A stretch of 13,110 nt of DNA from the NCBI GenBank assembly GCA_023432885.1, contig JAEZEU010000262.1, positions 1-13,110 of the forward strand, given 5' to 3'. How positions within the stretch are numbered: position 1 is the first letter of the stretch; each line of letters opens with the position of its first letter. The position numbers and the translations under genes were made by a program. The DNA comes from Pseudomonadota bacterium. GTDB taxonomy: Bacteria > Pseudomonadota > Alphaproteobacteria > Rhizobiales > Xanthobacteraceae. The notes below the pieces were generated by a model. The model ran no database searches and was not told the DNA's origin. It saw nothing but the letters and a program-made list of their open reading frames with translations. Below, piece after piece: positions 12,666 to 13,110 of the stretch.

Positions 12666-13110
12666 TCAACTCTCGGAAAAGTAGCTCTGCAGGGTCCGTA
12701 CCTCAAGGTCTCCGTCCCGATAGGCCCGGATGCCCTGGGCCGCAGCCTTGGCACCTGAAAGAGTGGTGTAATAGGGCACTTTATGCAAGAGGGCAGCGCG
12801 CCGCAGCGAGCGGCTGTCGGCCAGCGCCTGCGGGCCCTCGGTGGTGTTGAAGACGAGCTGCACCTCGCCATTGGTGATGGCGTCGACGATGTGCGGCCGT
12901 CCCTCCAGCACCTTGTTGACCTTCTCGGTCGGCACGCCATTGTCGGAGAGATAGCGCTGGGTGCCGGACGTCGCCATCACCTTGAAGCCGAGCGAATGCA
13001 GAAGCCGCACCGCATCGGCAATCCGCATCTTGTCGTCGCCGCGCACCGAGACGAACACCGTGCCCTGGCGCGGGCCGCGCCGGCCGCCCCCGCCCGGGGG
13101 GATGGCGCGC
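12666..13110 (-). CDS. carB: Carbamoyl-phosphate synthase large subunit, C-terminal part (5' end off the right edge)
   Basis: About 148 residues of the C-terminus are visible. They form the MGS-like allosteric domain: TVFVSVRGDDK, then 'LLHSLGFKVMATSGTQRYL', 'VNKVLEGRPHIVDAI' and 'VFNTTEGPQALADSRSLRRA'. This domain binds effectors such as UMP or IMP/ornithine in the enterobacterial enzyme. The full enzyme makes carbamoyl phosphate from glutamine-derived ammonia, bicarbonate and ATP for arginine and pyrimidine synthesis. A Gly/Arg/Pro-rich stretch (IPPGGGGRRGPRQG) precedes the domain as a linker. A GTG at 13058 is an internal Val codon, not a start. The stop is at 12666-12668, and greA follows on the same strand. 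Confidence 0.95.
   Translation of the reverse strand, partial: RAIPPGGGGRRGPRQGTVFVSVRGDDKMRIADAVRLLHSLGFKVMATSGTQRYLSDNGVPTEKVNKVLEGRPHIVDAITNGEVQLVFNTTEGPQALADSRSLRRAALLHKVPYYTTLSGAKAAAQGIRAYRDGDLEVRTLQSYFSES

Noticed and set aside
13057..13058. GTG near 13058 as the start of a separate small gene
   Set aside because: The frame stays open to the right edge with CarB-like sequence, and the domain is the C-terminal end of CarB.
1..13110. CRISPR array, insertion sequence, prophage or integron
   Set aside because: No regularly spaced direct repeats, transposase, integrase or terminal inverted repeats were seen. The tRNA-His is not followed by an integrase or a repeat of its 3' end.

Overview
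The window looks like a chromosomal segment of a GC-rich alphaproteobacterium of the Bradyrhizobium/Rhodopseudomonas/Afipia group (Nitrobacteraceae). Grounds: high GC throughout, two adjacent phasins (polyhydroxybutyrate storage), a tRNA-His with alphaproteobacterial acceptor-end features, an intergenic palindrome of the type scattered through Bradyrhizobium genomes, and alphaproteobacterial forms of greA, carB, trxB and an Lrp/AsnC regulator. No transposase, phage gene, CRISPR array or resistance gene was seen. It reads as core chromosome with small accessory-like genes, and no large novel system stands out.

Layout. 1-2798 (minus) is a very long multi-PAS sensor histidine kinase of the PleC/DivJ/PdhS type; its C-terminus lies beyond the left edge. 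Across a divergent promoter with a CtrA-like site comes a phasin (3057-3440), then a second phasin (3710-4138) with its own promoter and a textbook terminator. tRNA-His(GTG) follows at 4297-4373. Next on the plus strand are a small secreted Cys-rich protein, a small membrane protein with a TTG start, and an orphan ParA-type ATPase preceded by three adjacent dyads and followed by a terminator. Two very small membrane proteins (61 and 45 aa, GTG starts) and a DapA-family aldolase then lie on the minus strand.

The 480-bp gap 7821-8300 is unusually structured. It holds a good sigma70-type promoter reading toward the DapA paralogue, a leader ending in an intrinsic terminator just before the aldolase gene, an oppositely oriented terminator inside the leader, a strong terminator for the upstream trxB-lysR unit, and a tiny plus-strand ORF with a strong ribosome-binding site. 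To the right are trxB-lysR (minus) and a divergent Lrp/AsnC gene (plus) with a TGCAA dyad between them, a palindromic repeat, then a minus-strand run: carB (partial), greA, a small secreted six-Cys protein and a DoxX-family membrane protein.

Functionally the window joins cell-cycle-type signalling (kinase with CtrA-like promoter element, orphan ParA), carbon storage (phasins), thiol redox (trxB) and housekeeping genes (carB, greA, tRNA-His). The points most worth checking are the DapA leader with possible mutually exclusive hairpins, the N-box substitution and CtrA-like site of the kinase, the dyad cluster upstream of parA, and the unannotated tiny membrane-protein genes.
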